NCBI GenBank assembly: GCA_037954235.1
Contig: JBBMOA010000017.1
Location: 23,324,027-23,388,026, forward strand
Direction of reading: 5' to 3'
Origin: Aulostomus chinensis
Lineage: Eukaryota; Chordata; Actinopteri; Syngnathiformes; Aulostomidae
Length of the DNA: 64,000 nucleotides
A program made the position numbers and the translations under genes. Below are positions 45,960 through 60,054 of this stretch, piece after piece; the first letter of the stretch is position 1; each line of letters starts with the position of its first letter. A model generated the notes under the pieces. It searched no databases, was not told the DNA's origin, and worked only from the letters and a program-made list of their open reading frames with translations.

Positions 45960-46360
45960 ACTGGCTGTTCTGAGCCAATGGGAGGACAACATGCGCATCC
46001 TGCCTCCGTGCGCGGCGCTTTCTGCTGATACACCTCGCACTCTGCGCTCACCATAGTTAACCCCTCAGTCTGGCTCAGCCTTGACAGACTGACCGTCTTT
46101 CTTGTTTACTCTTGCCCGCGTCGGCTGAATCCCAACAATTACTGTAATCAGTGGAGAGGTTCGGCAGACGCGGGCTGAGTTGACAAGAGCAGGCCGAGCA
46201 CGTGCCACCGTACGTTGGTTCAAAAAGATGAGGCCGGAGCACGAGAAGCTCACAGCCAAACGGAACAGACTTCTTTTCATGAGCGCCACACAGAAGACAA
46301 ACGGACTTTGGACTGAAAGATTTCCTTCGCTCGCAGCAGCCTGAACCAGCAACACGTCCA
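45960..46360 (+). promoter_or_regulatory. CpG-rich promoter-like patch with CCAAT box
   Basis: CCAAT at 45975-45979 followed by dense CpG sites (for example GTGCGCGGCGC at 46008-46018, GACGCGGGC, CACGTG) in otherwise CpG-poor DNA. No known first exon is attached. It could be an unannotated promoter, an enhancer, or just a small CpG island. Confidence 0.35.
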
Positions 46361-47590
46361 GACGTCTGCTCAGGCTCAGCGGGTCACCTGCAGCTGTGAG
46401 ACTCCAAACACTGACGAGACTGTTTGTGCTGAGTCACTGGCGAGGAATACATGTGTCGACCTGCATGTGTTTGTCTGGCGGGGGTCACTGACTTCCAACA
46501 CCACCTCTCCACTGTACTCAAAGACAAAACATGTAATACTGAAGTGTAAACAGGGCATTGGCCGAGCCAGCAAACACAGAGGAGCGGGCAGCGAGGTCGA
46601 CACTCACACCATCTATCCACACACAGTCACCCCCCCCGGGCCATGGTGACCGGCCAAAACACCGCTAAAGGTTACTTCCCCTAAGTACTCATTAACCACA
46701 CGCACAAATCCCCAAACATGTCAGCATACGTGACGAGGTCAAAGCCATGCAGCTGATACCTGGCTCTGCCCGTATGTTTACTCCATGTTTGTCATCACAA
46801 TGCGTCATACTAGCGACCCCACTAACAGCTGAGCGAAGCTTCTGTTGACCAAACCCATGGTTTTACTTCCCGCCACCTTCCAAGCCCATGAATGTGCTAA
46901 GATGCTACGGCACTAACAGGCTGCGTTTACTGGAGTAGCTAGTTAGCTTGTGGTGTAAGGGGTTAAGGTTTTTTTTTTGTGTGTGTTTATTTTGTCATAA
47001 ATTACTGTTAAAATAACTGTCTTTTGCACTGTTGACAAACTTCCCGCTGTCAAAGAGTCACGTGGCGTTGCTATGAGGTGTCCAGTCAGCTGATTTATGC
47101 AGGTTTCATCCAACAGTTCATGGAGGACTGTCTCCCTTGACCCTGGTCCCAGATCACGACTGGGTCCCTGATCCATCTGCTGTGATGATCTTGGTTCTTT
47201 CCACTCATCTAAAGTGATCCAAGATGGTAGATTCCAGAATTCTCCTCAGGTGGGACCTGTAAACCGGCTGACAGGACTGAGAGAGACCGCAGGAAGTTGA
47301 AACCTGTCAAAGTGCGGGAGAAGTTTCAGTTCGACTAACCAGAATATTTTTAATATTCTACACAGCACTTGACTTCAGTACAAACATCTGATTAGATCCA
47401 AATAATCAACTATTTTAACAATAGATTAATAAATAGTTAATGAATTGTTAGCAGCAGGTGTTTTAATTCGTCTATAATCACCTCAACCAAGGAGTCTCGT
47501 GTTGCCACTTGCTGCCCATCGCGGTGCAGCTACAGAAGCCCTCTAAGGACAAAACAAAGACATGAGCTCCATCCTGTTTGTGTGCACCAG

Positions 47591-47692
47591 GCACCGTGTG
47601 ACCTGTGGGCCATCATGAGGGCGGCGGAGGGTCTGGGCAAACATCACGTGCGGGGGAAGTACTGGCACTCGTACCTAAACCGTCTCATCTGA
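47591..47692 (+). CDS. Candidate orphan terminal exon (unrecognised)
   Basis: After a T/G-rich tract and CACCAG, an open frame reads PCDLWAIMRAAEGLG then KHHVRGKYWHSYLNRLI and stops at TGA (47690-47692). Composition is coding-like and GC-richer than its surroundings, but I do not recognise the protein and found no partner exon. Could be chance. Confidence 0.2.
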   Translation, partial: APCDLWAIMRAAEGLGKHHVRGKYWHSYLNRLI

Positions 47693-48576
47693 AGCCGGGA
47701 GCCGACACATTTGTCATCAGATGATGGTGATGACCAGTTCAGCGTGAATCACTCGGTGAATCATATGATCGCCTGTCACCGTCGACTGGTTTTGAGGGCG
47801 GATGAAGCGGAATTTTGCTCACCAACACGCTACACTTTTTCCGAGAAGGCATTGATCCGCCCATGTGGACTCTGGGAAATATAAATTGATAAAAGAAAAA
47901 AAAACAACAACTGTAAACTGCAGGGGTCCACAGACGTGCGTGCATCTCCGCCATCATCATCTGGGTCTTGCTGCCTGTTGCTTTTTAGTTCTGCTGTTAA
48001 TTCCAGTGTGGTTACAGGTTTGTCGTGTTGCGTTGTATCTCGCATCTCCAGTCCCGGTTTAGGCTTGAAATTTAAAAAAAAAAGAAAAAAAGATCCATCC
48101 TGGATACTAAAGCGAGGACCGCAGACGCAGGACCTCTGCACAAGACATTCACCCATAAAGAAAGACTTATATTATCCTTTGCGTCCCTGCCCATGATAAT
48201 CAGTTTACACCAAACATGGGCGTTTTGCGTCAGTCAGTGAGCAGGAGAACCCCTCAGGGCTCCGACCCCACAACATGTTCTTACACAGACAGACAGACAG
48301 ACAGACAGACACTAGAATTTCTTTTGACAGGACATAAAAAAACCTGGCCTTGACTTGACCCAACAAGAATCATAAATTTCAACATGAATGGGTTGATGGA
48401 ACTGAAACAGTGGTTTGTTTGCACACGCGCTGATAACGCAGGCGGCGACAAAGACTCAGTGTCCCTCCGAGGGCCGCGCAGCAGGGACACAAAAATGACT
48501 TTTGTCTCAGCTGGTGTTTAGTGTGTCTGTCTTATGTGAACGTGTGAGTCTGTTTGCAGTTTTGGTTGTTTTTTTT

Positions 48577-48594
48577 GGGGGGGGGGGGGGGGGG
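48577..48594 (+). repeat. Poly-G tract (18 nt)
   Basis: Preceded by a run of T. Confidence 0.95.
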
Positions 48595-48878
48595 TTTGAG
48601 TCACCATGCAGCTCATAATGGATTACAGATTAACCTCAAATTCCAGTCCATAAGTAGGTTTATAGACTCAAATGATGTCATCACCAAGCTCTCAGATAAG
48701 ACAACACAGCCTGTTTAAAACATCAGTGAGGTTAAACGTGAGCTGCCGCGACCGCTGCTCACCCTTCCTGATGACATGGGTGGGTTCTTGTTGACACGCA
48801 ACGGAGCAGAGGTGTGCAGCTCTGCAGACCAAACATGTTTTTCAGGCTGCTTGAGATGAGATGAATGATTTCAGGGTT

Positions 48879-49249
48879 AGCGGCCCGGTGGAGCAGTGGT
48901 CCTCACTGTGGGCCCCCCAGGCAAGAAGGTTCCAGGTTGGAGCCCCGGCTGGAGCACGGGGTCTTTCTGTGTGAGTCTCCATGTTCTCCCTGTTCCTGCT
49001 GGGTTCTCTCTGGTACTCCAGCTTCCTCCACAGTCCAAAGACATCAAGAGGGGACCAGGTTAATCCAGACTCTGAATTGACCGTAGGTGTGGCTGGGAGA
49101 GCCAATGGTTGTCTGTCTCTATGTGTTGGCCCTGCCATGGACTGGTGACCCGTCCAGGGTGAACCCCGCCTCTCGCCCGAAGGCTGCTGGGATCGGCTCC
49201 ACCCCCCAACCCTGCGACCCTTAACAGGATACGCGGTAGAAAATGGATG
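48879..49249 (+). mobile_element. tRNA-derived SINE, family B, full length
   Basis: Pol III-like head (GGTGGAGCAGTGG, GGTTGGAGCCCC), body with CATGTTCTCCCTGTTCCTG, TCCACAGTCCAAAGACATC and GACTGGTGACCCGTCCAGGG, and a tail ending GTAGAAAATGGATG. Flanked by a perfect 12-bp duplication GATTTCAGGGTT (48867-48878 and 49250-49261). Confidence 0.9.
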
Positions 49250-50694
49250 GATTTCAGGGTTCTCTACTAAAGCATCGATAAACATCTGAAATCCTTTTAT
49301 CCGCTCAAGAAAAAGGTCTGGGATGATAAAAAAATGAAGTTCTTACAGGGAAAAGGGAGACAAGTACAAGTGACTTCCACACTGTAAAGTTTCTTAACAC
49401 CAGCTGGCAAATCCTTTTGTAACTGTAAAACCATGCTGTTAAAGTTGAGGTCCCGTCGCCCCTCGGCTTGACGGGAATTAAAGGGTTTTTATTCCTGAGT
49501 TTCTAACTCTTACAGGCGGTTTATACTGGGCCTGCTGGTCAACGCTGGAGCAGCTGAATGAACAAGAGGCTGCTAATGAAAGAGCTAATTGTTCCCAGGA
49601 GATACAATATTGTTTTTGTGTGCTGAGTTACAATACTACTGTAAAGAAAAAAAGTATACATCATCATCATCTCTTACCCTCGCTGACCTCGTGTGGTGGA
49701 ACTCTTTCATACCCTCGATACGTCTTCACAAAACGGGCTTTTTCTTTCTCGAAACCAGCCTGTCCAGAAAGAATTTTTTTTTTTTTAAATGAGGGTATGT
49801 GTGACTAAAATATAAAAGATATAAAGAGAAGATACAGTAGAAGCCTAAAGGGTGTGTTGCCCAGACTGCTGGCTCACATGTTTATGCCTTTCACAGAGTA
49901 AAGGGCAAAGATGCGTAAAGACGACCAAATCCTGAATTACATTCACTTGTGACTGATGTCATATGAGACTGTGAAAAAAAAAAAAAATGCTCGCTGTGTT
50001 TATGACTCGTGATGATAGTCGCTGTTGAATTAAAGCCTCATACGCTTACGTGACACGTGCAAAGCTGCTGCTCGTGCTTGAGACCGAAGCAGATCTGAAG
50101 CAAGAACTCCTTTAAATGACTGAGAGGCTTGCGTCTGGAGCGCAGCGTGATTTTTATATCCGTCATGTTTTAATGATTGGCGTCAGCAATAAAGTTCCTG
50201 AGAATGGACGTGAACTTTGAAGCCCGTGATGTGACGTGTGTTTCCATCTGGTGACCTTGTTCCTCAGCTGGTCTCTTGTTCCGGGCAGCACCCGGTGACT
50301 GGAGCGCCGCTGAGCCACCCAGTAGCCGGCGCGCTGGCACCCTCCCTGCAGCTCAGACCAGCCTCTGCACGAGCTGCTCTGCTGGGCTGCTCCACCCTTC
50401 CGGACGTGACACGCAAAACTGAGGAATAACGAGCCAAATGGAAATTGATAGGACATCTAAGTATTGACCTTGTGATATGAGGAATAAACTCAAATGGGTC
50501 AATATTTAGTTGGGAAGCGAGAGCAGCTCCTTATCCTTATCTGCTGTCCGTAGAAACCGCGTTGGTGAAAGGATTTTTCCACTTCCTATCGTTGGAAGAA
50601 AAGTCACAGCCTGGTGTTCCCGTTAATCTCACGGTACTTCATGCACGCGCCTTTAATGTTCTGTTGTATAATCTCAGGTGGCCTTCAGCTGAGC

Positions 50695-50960
50695 AGAACT
50701 CTAAGGGATGGTTCACCCAAAAATGAGAAGTCACTCGCCACCTATGCACCCTCAAGCCCGTGTCGATGTTGGCGTTTTTGGTCTAAACTCCCAAACGCTT
50801 GGAGTTTAAAAGTGGAAAAGAAAAGAAAACCCCAAACATAATAAAACCAATAAATTCCTCTGTACTGTTCTTGCAAAGTAATCCAAGTCCACCGAAGCCA
50901 CAACATTTCAGTTGCTGTCACTGACACGTGGCGTCACGGCTGCCGGCTCCAGGCGACAGC
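50695..50960 (+). repeat. Teleost MITE-like repeat fragment
   Basis: GGATGGTTCACCCAAAAATG, AGTCACTCGCCACCTATGC and TTGCAAAGTAATCCAAGTCC are phrases of a common fish repeat. Limits approximate. Confidence 0.5.
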
Positions 50961-52584
50961 GAGGCTAAAAACATGTCCATGTCCAGCATCTTGCTGCCTC
51001 AGGACTCAGGATTACTTTAGAAGCAGAAGTAATCTAGTAAGTAACAGCAGTACGGAAGCGTTTTGTGGGTTTACATTCACTTTAATTGTGCAAATTAATG
51101 CAAAATTATACACTTCCTGCACCTGTCCAATGTAAACTCAACAGGAGCTCTGCACGCCACTCTGTCAGTCTCTCTTGTTGACTCTGTCAGAGGTAACCAG
51201 AGGGCGACACCTCTGCCAGGGCGACCTCAGACAAACCCAATGTTACAAAAAAAATAAGAGGAGGGAAAAAAAAGGGTGAATTTCATCCCTAAATTGCCCA
51301 AAAATCTAAAGTCCTTTGGCCAAAGTTTGCGCAGAGCTGCTAGTGCACTTGCCTTGCATGACCTTGCTCGCGGAGTTAATACTTGTACTTAAGCTTTATT
51401 ATATAGGTCATATGAGAGCAGGTCGCCGTATCGGGTGCATCATATTAAATGTTGCTGTGCTCTGCCTCCTTCATGTGTGCCTCTCAGCTGCCGTGCAGCA
51501 CCGCTGCAAACCACAACCCCCACGATACACCTGTTTGAAACCTCTCCCACTGCGTCAGTCAGAACATGATTATACACAGCTGCTGACTTTGAATACTTTC
51601 GATTGTAACTGGACTTAATGAACTGTCGTATGTTTTTGCCTGCAGCGGCGCAGAAAAGCCTTTCCATGTTGACTACTCTCTCGCCACAAACTTATTTTCA
51701 GGCAGTGTTTCCTGGAAGACGTTCTATTGTTCCAACTAAAAGCGAAATGTCAAGAATGAATAATGAGAGCCGAGGAGAGGAGTGAAAAACCCACCGCTGA
51801 CCTTTCTCACCTCCGCACAGATGACCATTCCAAGCGAGAAGTGGGTGTGAACGCTGAATCAGAAAGTTGCATTCCTGTAACATTTCGGAAAGTTACAGGA
51901 ATGACCCTGCAAGCTTCTGTAATCAGACATCAGAAACATGTGAGGGAGGAGCCTCCGAGGCTTTCAGCCCTCTGACAGGCGCTTTGATGGTCAGTTTTCT
52001 GCAGGGATGAACTAGAAACCGCAGCAGTTTGACCTCTTCAGTGCCCACTCCGTCCATGTTGACATTTTGTTTTTTTGGATGCAGCTGTGGTCTTATCGGG
52101 TGATTTTAAAACTGCAATGGAAACTTTATACTTTCCCTCGCCTTTTTACAGCGTGTTGTTGTAATCTAATTTAAGTTGATGCCAAAAAGTGTGTTTTAGC
52201 GGTCAAAATAGTCGCAGCAGAGTCACACACATCCTAGCTTTAGGTTCCTTATGAAAGCCCAGCTCCAAAACCTCTGGATACTACACTTCCCAGAATGCCT
52301 CCCCATCCATATATCTCAGGTCAAAGGCCATTTCTCTCAGACTTTACATCCAGTTGAACACGCCAGCCCCACATTAAAGGTTTGTAGTCCCTTCGCCATG
52401 CAAACATTTGAGACATCAGTTCCCCTCAGGAGGCGTTTGCTCATCCTGCCGTGATACGCCGGTGCGGTTCAGATCTGATAGAGGCATCGATCTGTGATCG
52501 GCTAGCAAAACCTGAATATCTCCAGGCCCGTCTCCTCTCTAGTTCAGCCGCCTACTGCTTTCATGCTGATTGTGCTGTTGTTTC

Positions 52585-52725
<141 letters not shown>

Positions 52726-55266
52726 ACAAAGCTGCTAATTCTGAATGAGACCTCAGACTTTTACCATTTATACGGTGCTGAGACTCCCGGTGGAGTCGGG
52801 ACCTCCCTTGTGCTGGCTGTCGTACTCAGAGAGGTGGCAGAGGGATTGAGATGTGCAGCTGCACAACGCCAGACACACAACGCTGCTTGTTTTCATCCCT
52901 GTGAGACGAAGGGGAACAACATGACGTTGCTGCAGCAGTTTCATGTTCGTATGGAGACACGGAAACACAGGACGTGCTTGTAGCGCACCTCCGTCCCGCC
53001 CTGATGACATCAGACCATCATAGCGCTCCTAATATCAGCAGCGGCAAGCAGAGCAACCAGATCCTGTCACTGCAACACATAACAACATCCTCATAAATCA
53101 ATAAGGGATGTCTGCAGGGTGACTTCAGCGTTCTGGCCACTAACTGCCTGTTGCAGGACGTGTCATACATGTAAACATTAATTAGAGGCCATCAATTCAA
53201 AAGTCTGTGGTGACGACACTGAGGGTTGCGTGTCCGAGTAAAAAGCTCAACAAAAGTCCTTCCATCCTGTTTTCTTGTCTTTCTTCTGAGTCTTCTCCGC
53301 CATCACCACGTCTCAGAGAGACGCAGGGCACCTGGATGAGAATCCCCGGCGTGTCGTCTATTCACAGAGTAAAAACTGTACATGAGCCCGGTGTCCACAT
53401 GTCAGGTCACACGTGGCAATCAGAAACTTTACCGAAAAGGCACTTTTTTATTCTAGTTTTCTCAGGTGAATTATGAGGACAAAGATGATGCCGGTTTCAT
53501 GTTTCTTCCTTTGACCAGTGAAACTACGCTGGTGCAGATTTGCTTGAATTCATGACATTGATGCTCACAGTTTGACGCGGTTGCAGTTTGCAAGAGAGCT
53601 CAAAGGGGTTTTGTCATCCCTGAGCGTGTCTCTTGTGGCGATCTCCCGTTCTCGTGAAGTTATGACGACTCAAAAATTAGATTGAAGATTGCGATGGAGA
53701 TATCCTTGAATGGCCCCCTGTGGAAGTTTGCTTTGGACTCTTTCCATCGGTGCAGTTTCAAGGGAAATGGAACACTGGATAAAATAACCTGAATCAAACA
53801 GCACCAAGCGTCGACCCACCCCGATGCACTTTGCAAACTATTCACAGTGGGGAAGATTCAGAGGAGGTCAGGAGGGAACTTCTTTCTCTTTCTTTTTTTC
53901 TGCCAGGTTCAATAGATACAGGGATTATATCATTTACACTGTTTTAGTTTCAGTTTAATTCGGACAAGACAAGAACAGTGATTTCAACCCAGTAGTCAGA
54001 AGCATAATGGTATAGTAGAACATAGTTACACGACACAATCAGTGGTCACAAAGTCAGTCCCAATGAGAATCACATCCATGTCCGAAAAGGGAAGAGGAAG
54101 AGGCAATTGCTTATCAAGTCCTGGCCCCAATCTCACAAAATAAGCACTTTAATAGAGGACAGTTCCTGTTCCAGTTCCTGGATGCTCAAGTCAGAACTCA
54201 AACTAGCATTTTTGCATTTTTTCATGCGACCCCACCCTGTTCCTTTCCTTGGTTACATGTGAGAACGCAGGAGCGTTTGTGCCGATGCTGGCCAACAGTC
54301 CTGAGTTCTCAGGGTTAGATGACCTTGTGGAGAGTGATGAGCAGGCTCGAGCGTACTTCTACATCACCTTACATTCAGAAAATCACCATCAAAAAGAGAG
54401 GAGGAGTAGGGAAGGTAGCAGAGGAACCTTATTTCCTGAACGGGTCGCTGTTGCAGCCACCAGTATTTCCAGGATCGTCCTGATCTAACAGGGCTCACAT
54501 GGAGCCTGGGTTCTTTTCTGGTATTTACATGTGATTTAATGTGCTTGCGGCCTGCTCACCTGCCCTCCAGCTATTTTAGCTGGCTTTTTTCAGGCGATCG
54601 CTAACAGTTTTCATGCTGGGGAAAATGGGAGTGTGTTATTTTATCAAAAATAATGAAAAAGAACTAGATAATCTGAACACTGCTGAGCGACATGATGAAC
54701 TGTGAACTCCAGAGTTCAGTCTTCCAGTTCTCAGTTTTCCGTGTTTGGGAAAAACACAAGGATGCTCGCCCAAAGAAACATCTCATGAGGTGATTGTGCA
54801 GGTTTCCTTCCCACTGAGAAACTCGGAAAGAAACTCTGAACATACTCAAACAATGGGCAAGGGAAGCTTTACTACTTATTTCACATGGTCAAGTCACTGT
54901 ACACACCTACCGTAGCTAAAAATACTCTGTTCCAAAGGGATGGCATACAATATTACCTAACAAACAGGAAGAGAGTACTGTAAACACTTCGAACATTTAG
55001 GGGACGGAGAGAAAACTTGATGACTGTTCTACTATGACCAATGCAACAAGTGAAAATTACTGGGGAAACAATATCAATCATCAATAACGATAATAATGAT
55101 GTCACTGTGAAAATGTACTCAAACCTGTTCAAAGGTCAACGCTTGCTGCACCCTAGTTATCAGTACGCCAACACGTGGATGTGTAGTGGAAGTAGTACCC
55201 AGATTCTTTATTTAAGTGAGGAATGAAGTACTCAGATGAAATAGTGCTCTGGTAAAAGTACAAGTC

Positions 55267-55636
55267 CATCCATCCATCCATTTTCTACCTCTTATCCTGT
55301 TAAGGGTCGCGGGGGGTGGAGCCTATCCCAGCAGCCTTCAGGTGAGAGGCGGGGTTCACCCTGGACGGGTCACCAGTCCACCGCAGGGCCAACACATCAA
55401 CCATTGGCTCTCCCAGCCACGCCTACGGTCAATTTAGAGTCTGGATTAACCTCGTCCCCTCTTGATGTCTTTGGACTGTGGAGGAAGCTGGAGTACCAGA
55501 GAGAACCCACACAGGAACAGGGAGAACATGGAGACTCACCCAGAAAGACCCCGTGCTCCAGCCGGGGCTGGAACCCAGAACCTTCTTACTGGGAGGCCAC
55601 AGTGCTGACCACTGCTCCACCGTGCCACCCTAAAGC
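55267..55636 (-). mobile_element. tRNA-derived SINE, family B, full length, inverted copy
   Basis: Reverse complement of the 48879 element with high similarity, including the CCATCCATTTTCTACC end and the GGGTCGCGGGGGGTGGAGCC block. Flanked by TACAAGTC at 55259-55266 and 55637-55644. It is inserted inside an AAGTA-type repeat. Confidence 0.9.
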
Positions 55637-55683
55637 TACAAGTCTGCATTCATAATTCTACTTCAGTAAAAGTAGAAAAGTTT

Positions 55684-55830
55684 TCATCCAAAATGTGAAT
55701 TTTGCCTTTCACGTACTCACAAACGGGTATCAAGGTTTTTTCTTTTTTCCTTTCTGTATTACCTCTTTCTGACTCCAGAATGCAGGGAGAGACAGCCATG
55801 TATGTTTAGCTTGGAGCTAACGGTCACTGA
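55684..55830 (+). repeat. Foldback/MITE-like family, copy 7
   Basis: CATCCAAAATGTGAATTTTG, CCTTTCACGTACTCACAAAC, T-rich, GACTCCAGAATGCAGG, ATGTATGTTTAGCTTGGAGC. Left half only. Confidence 0.75.
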
Positions 55831-58619
55831 TGGCTAATGATAAATTGTTCCTGTCAGTAAATCATAAAATAATCAATTAGAAATGTCGTGGAACAAAATG
55901 ACAAAGTCCTCTTGTACAGAGTGCAGACACTTGGACATAGAAATCTACTTCTCGCAACAGTAATTTTCCATTCCTGCCTGTCGAGAAACTGATTCCCCGC
56001 AGCCCAGAAATCCCTTTGCACAATCAACAACTGCCAGAGTCTAATTTAGTCTCTCCTGTTGCACCACCACCACCTCAGTAATAATGGTCACATGTAGATG
56101 AATCAAAGGACACAAACAAACCAATCTCTTAAAATGAAATTCACATTGGAGGGATTTTACCAGCTGAGCATCACGGAGGCCTTTTTTTTCCTGCCATGTG
56201 AACAAGAGATTCTTGTTTCTCTGGTCACTGGATACTTCTAATACCATTGCTGCCATGTTGAATGAAAGATGGTACTGTCCAACTTTCACCTGGAACACTG
56301 AGGACTTCAGTACTCTCCATTCAGAGCTTTAGAAGAAATGGGATACGCCGCTAAGCAGGTTCTCCTACCTTTTGTTGGTGGTCTGTATTTAAATGTATAT
56401 CTGAACGGGTTCTGGGAAAGACGAGACGACCTAGATTTGATTTCAGTGGCCGAAGCCTTTTACCAAAATCAACTGTGTAATGTTGTTTGGATCATACTTG
56501 CCTGTTAGTGGAGGTTGCTAAGTAAATGTCAGGGGATGGTAAAATGACCCAGATCAGATCTCTAAAACGTCTTTTGGGCACCAAATGAAGCGTGTGTTAA
56601 TGCGTGCGCTATCTGATGTGGCTCATCCGGTTGTCTTATCTGGTCTGCCTGAAACTCCAGAAGTCCCTTTGAATCCCAAAGGGCTTTTCACCAGACCACC
56701 ATGAAAGACTGGGGCGGCTGTGACATACAGTATGTGGTATCTCTGCAGACGAGGGCCACAGCCTCGGGGGAGCAATGGAGTGGCGTTTATGCAAGATTCA
56801 GCACTTAAAAATCGTGGAAAGGCAATCGTGACGTCAAAACCAGCCAACTGAATTCTCTGGTTGCGCTTTGAAAGCATCTTGTGAGCAAACAGAATGTGCA
56901 GATCGACATCACCATTTGACCTGTAGGTAAGGTCAGATTTTTTTCATCCGAGGTTTGTACTTCAAAGCAGCCAAAGCTGCCTGTTATGAAAGCAACTGTA
57001 TGTGTCGGTATCTTGTTCTACATGGTGAAATGTCTTCAGGCGCCTTTTTTGGTTTTCCCACAACAGAGACACCAGCAGAGACTCTTGCCAGTGGCCCTGA
57101 AAACAGTACACAGCTGATTCAGATGGTTCAGAAAGTCCCTACTGTCTGACGACAGTATTTGATTAATGTAGTGTACTGCCTCAAAGAAACACAAGCATTA
57201 TAACTTAAAACACTTCATCAACAAGTTATTGAGTAAAATATAATTTGACGGCAAGGGCAAAATGCATGTCATGCTACAGCGCCGCAGAACATCTGAATGG
57301 ACGTGGAGCTCCATGCCAATTTATGGGGAAATGCGCTTGTTGCCCGTCCTCCCCAGCGCCAGACACCAGTACCCGGAGCAGGACCCTTCTATGTGCAGCA
57401 GAGCGCTGAGATCCACAAACACCAGTTAGTTAGCTTAGCACAGTGAATGGTTGTGGGTGGGAAGTGTTAGCATATCTCCGTCAAACGTCATCAAATGCAC
57501 TTTAATCCGAAACAGTCTTTGCCCGCGCTAATTTAATTCGGCTTTTACACAACATTTGAATGAAAAGATAATTTAAAATGAAGAGATATTATAATTTTGT
57601 AGCTAGACTGAGGCTGAACCTCTGTCCTGGCAGGGCAGAGTGATTTGTCGTAGCTTCTTTAAAAAAAAAAAAAAAAAGCGTAAATAAAATGTTTTTTGAC
57701 AACTAGAAGAGCGGCTGTGACTAATCATGGCCAAGATTCTGGATACAGCAAGATCCTAGACCTCAAGTTTATGACTTTTGACAGAGATATGCTAATGCTT
57801 CCCACCCACTATCATTCATTGTGCTAAGCTAACTAGCAGCTAGCTGCTACAAAGCCCATTGCTCTGTGGGTCTCAGCTCCCTCATGCAGCTCATTGGAGA
57901 GAACTTTATCCATCCTCCTGTCTGGCGCTGGGGACGATGGTGAACATTTTCCCCAAATGTTCCTTTAAACTTATAGACTGTTTGAAAAAGATGTCAAAAC
58001 AAACTCTTGCCATTCTCATGTGCGGCTCCACATTATCACTTAATTCATACGTACGCACTCGACTTACCCAGGAGGCGCTTGGCTGACGATCAGACTCGGC
58101 CCGCGGACACGAAAGGAGGATCTTGTCATGAACACACACATAATTACAGCCAACCTAAATATTTGAACGAAGGGAGATCTTGTATAAACGTCTGTTCGTC
58201 TGCGCTCTGCCACCTTCGACCTTTGCAAAAATATGATGTCAAATGTGTTCTCTGACAAGAAGAGGGTGTCTTTTATGTGGGGGAACAAAATCAGAACGTG
58301 CTTTCTTTCCTTCAACGGCAAATTTTAAGAAAAGTTAACACATGCATGACCTGCTGTGGAGCTGCAGCGTCACTTCAGTTGCGCAGGGATCTTTTTTGTA
58401 CGGCTGTGCTAATTTTGAACGCGCGTTCGACTGCCTTTGATTCAGTTCTGCTGCGTCAAGGCAGAACTTTGTTATATCTGTTGTGACGGGAAGTTCAACT
58501 CGCCACACTGTCATTATTGAAAGAAACAAAAGGACAACAAAATAGAGCGCCATTTCCTAAATACATAGTTTCTGTGTAACATGTACTTGAGCTGCCGCAG
58601 CATAACAGCACACACATAA

Positions 58620-58620
<1 letters not shown>

Positions 58621-58652
<32 letters not shown>

Positions 58653-58675
58653 ACCACACACACACACACATAACC
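58621..58675 (+). repeat. Interrupted (CA)n microsatellite
   Basis: CA runs separated by TAAC. Confidence 0.95.
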
Positions 58676-60054
58676 GCACTGGGTGAAAGTGCCGAGGGCA
58701 AGTCGTGCACCAGTGATCATGATGCAATGTCTTCTTGTCTTGCATGCCACGAATTCCCACACAGCCGTCAACTTACACAGTCAGACCACAAGTACACTGA
58801 GATCTTGCACGGCAGTGATTTTGGAAGTGTAAGTCAATAGGATTTTTCCTTTTTTCACGCCCTCTGATGCAAATTATACACGGCGTCCGGCTCTTGAGGG
58901 CGGATCGACGGGGAATCTGCTATCTCGGAGGGGGTTTTTCACGTCAGGACCACAGTGGTTTCTGCTCAAGCACTAATCAATATATCTGTTCCTTTGTTTG
59001 ATCTTTGCTCCTCTCGGCATCGACACACGACGCATCACTTGAGCAAACATTTGAGCAGTTGACGTCTGGACGTTGACACAGTCGGTGCGCCTTCTTTTAC
59101 AATCATCGCTGTTCCACGCCGCCTTTGCAGCAAACCGATGAGCTCCCTGGAGATACATATGCATGAGCCACACCTGCTTTTTTTACCATGTCAGAGAGCC
59201 TCCTGGCTGTATGGAGAATTCCATGCGAGATCAAAATGATTTTAGTTGATGTTTATCTAAAACTAAGAGCACACGCTAAAATTCCACTACTCTCACGACA
59301 GGCAGATAAATATCAGCCCAAAAGGAGAAAGCCTCATGGCTCCGATTTTTTTTTTCTGTCTTAAAAATATATAAAACCCCCCCCCTCCACAAAAAAAAAA
59401 AACAATCCAGGTTATAAATTGTAAATCAATGCAAGAAAATCCCTGACATCAGAACCCTGCAGAATGGAGAATTCTGACACATCGATAGGCCCTGTCCACC
59501 GCAGCCATTTTGTCATCGACAGGTAAACACAGGTGTAATTTACAAGCCATTCCGGCAAGTGTGTCTTTATGCGGGTGGGACTTTGACCCGCCTAAATGGA
59601 GCGGGGCCATCATTAATCTCATTAGATTACAGCCGTGTTTACCCTGCGACGACGCGTCCGAATAACTGGTGAGAAAAGGGGGCCTGTTTTATCTCTTAAA
59701 ATTGCAAATAAAACAAAAAAAAAATTTAAAACACAAACAACACAGTCGGAGTCTCAGTCGAATGAAATATTTGTTAGATCGTGAATCACCAGTGAGAAAG
59801 TACTTGAAGTATATCATTCATCCAAGACTGGAGGTGAAGTATTTTTTGGGTACTTTACAGTGATATAACCCCCTTTCACAATATTGTAATCCTCATGGAT
59901 GCACCCCCCCCCCCCCTCCCCTCCAGTGGTATTCCCTACCTTGTGAGTGGAAAGTTTCAGAAGTTGTGTAACCAGCACATTAGCACCTCAGATGTAAAGG
60001 ATTTGATGCTCAATTTACTTAAATTTCTCTTCACACACACAAAAAAAAAAGGGT

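Larger units (their letters stand above)
46361..48878. other. Intergenic, mostly unassigned
   Basis: One candidate exon at 47591-47692, a (GACA)n run at 48287-48310 and an 18-nt poly-G (48577-48594). Nothing else recognised. Confidence 0.6.

Noticed and set aside
48842..49285. 147-codon minus-strand ORF
   Set aside because: Translation across a SINE.
54249..54488. Frame reading GAFVPMLANSPEFSGLDDL
   Set aside because: Composition looks coding-like, but it begins at a GTG, has no acceptor or donor in phase and no known homologue; kept only as unassigned sequence.
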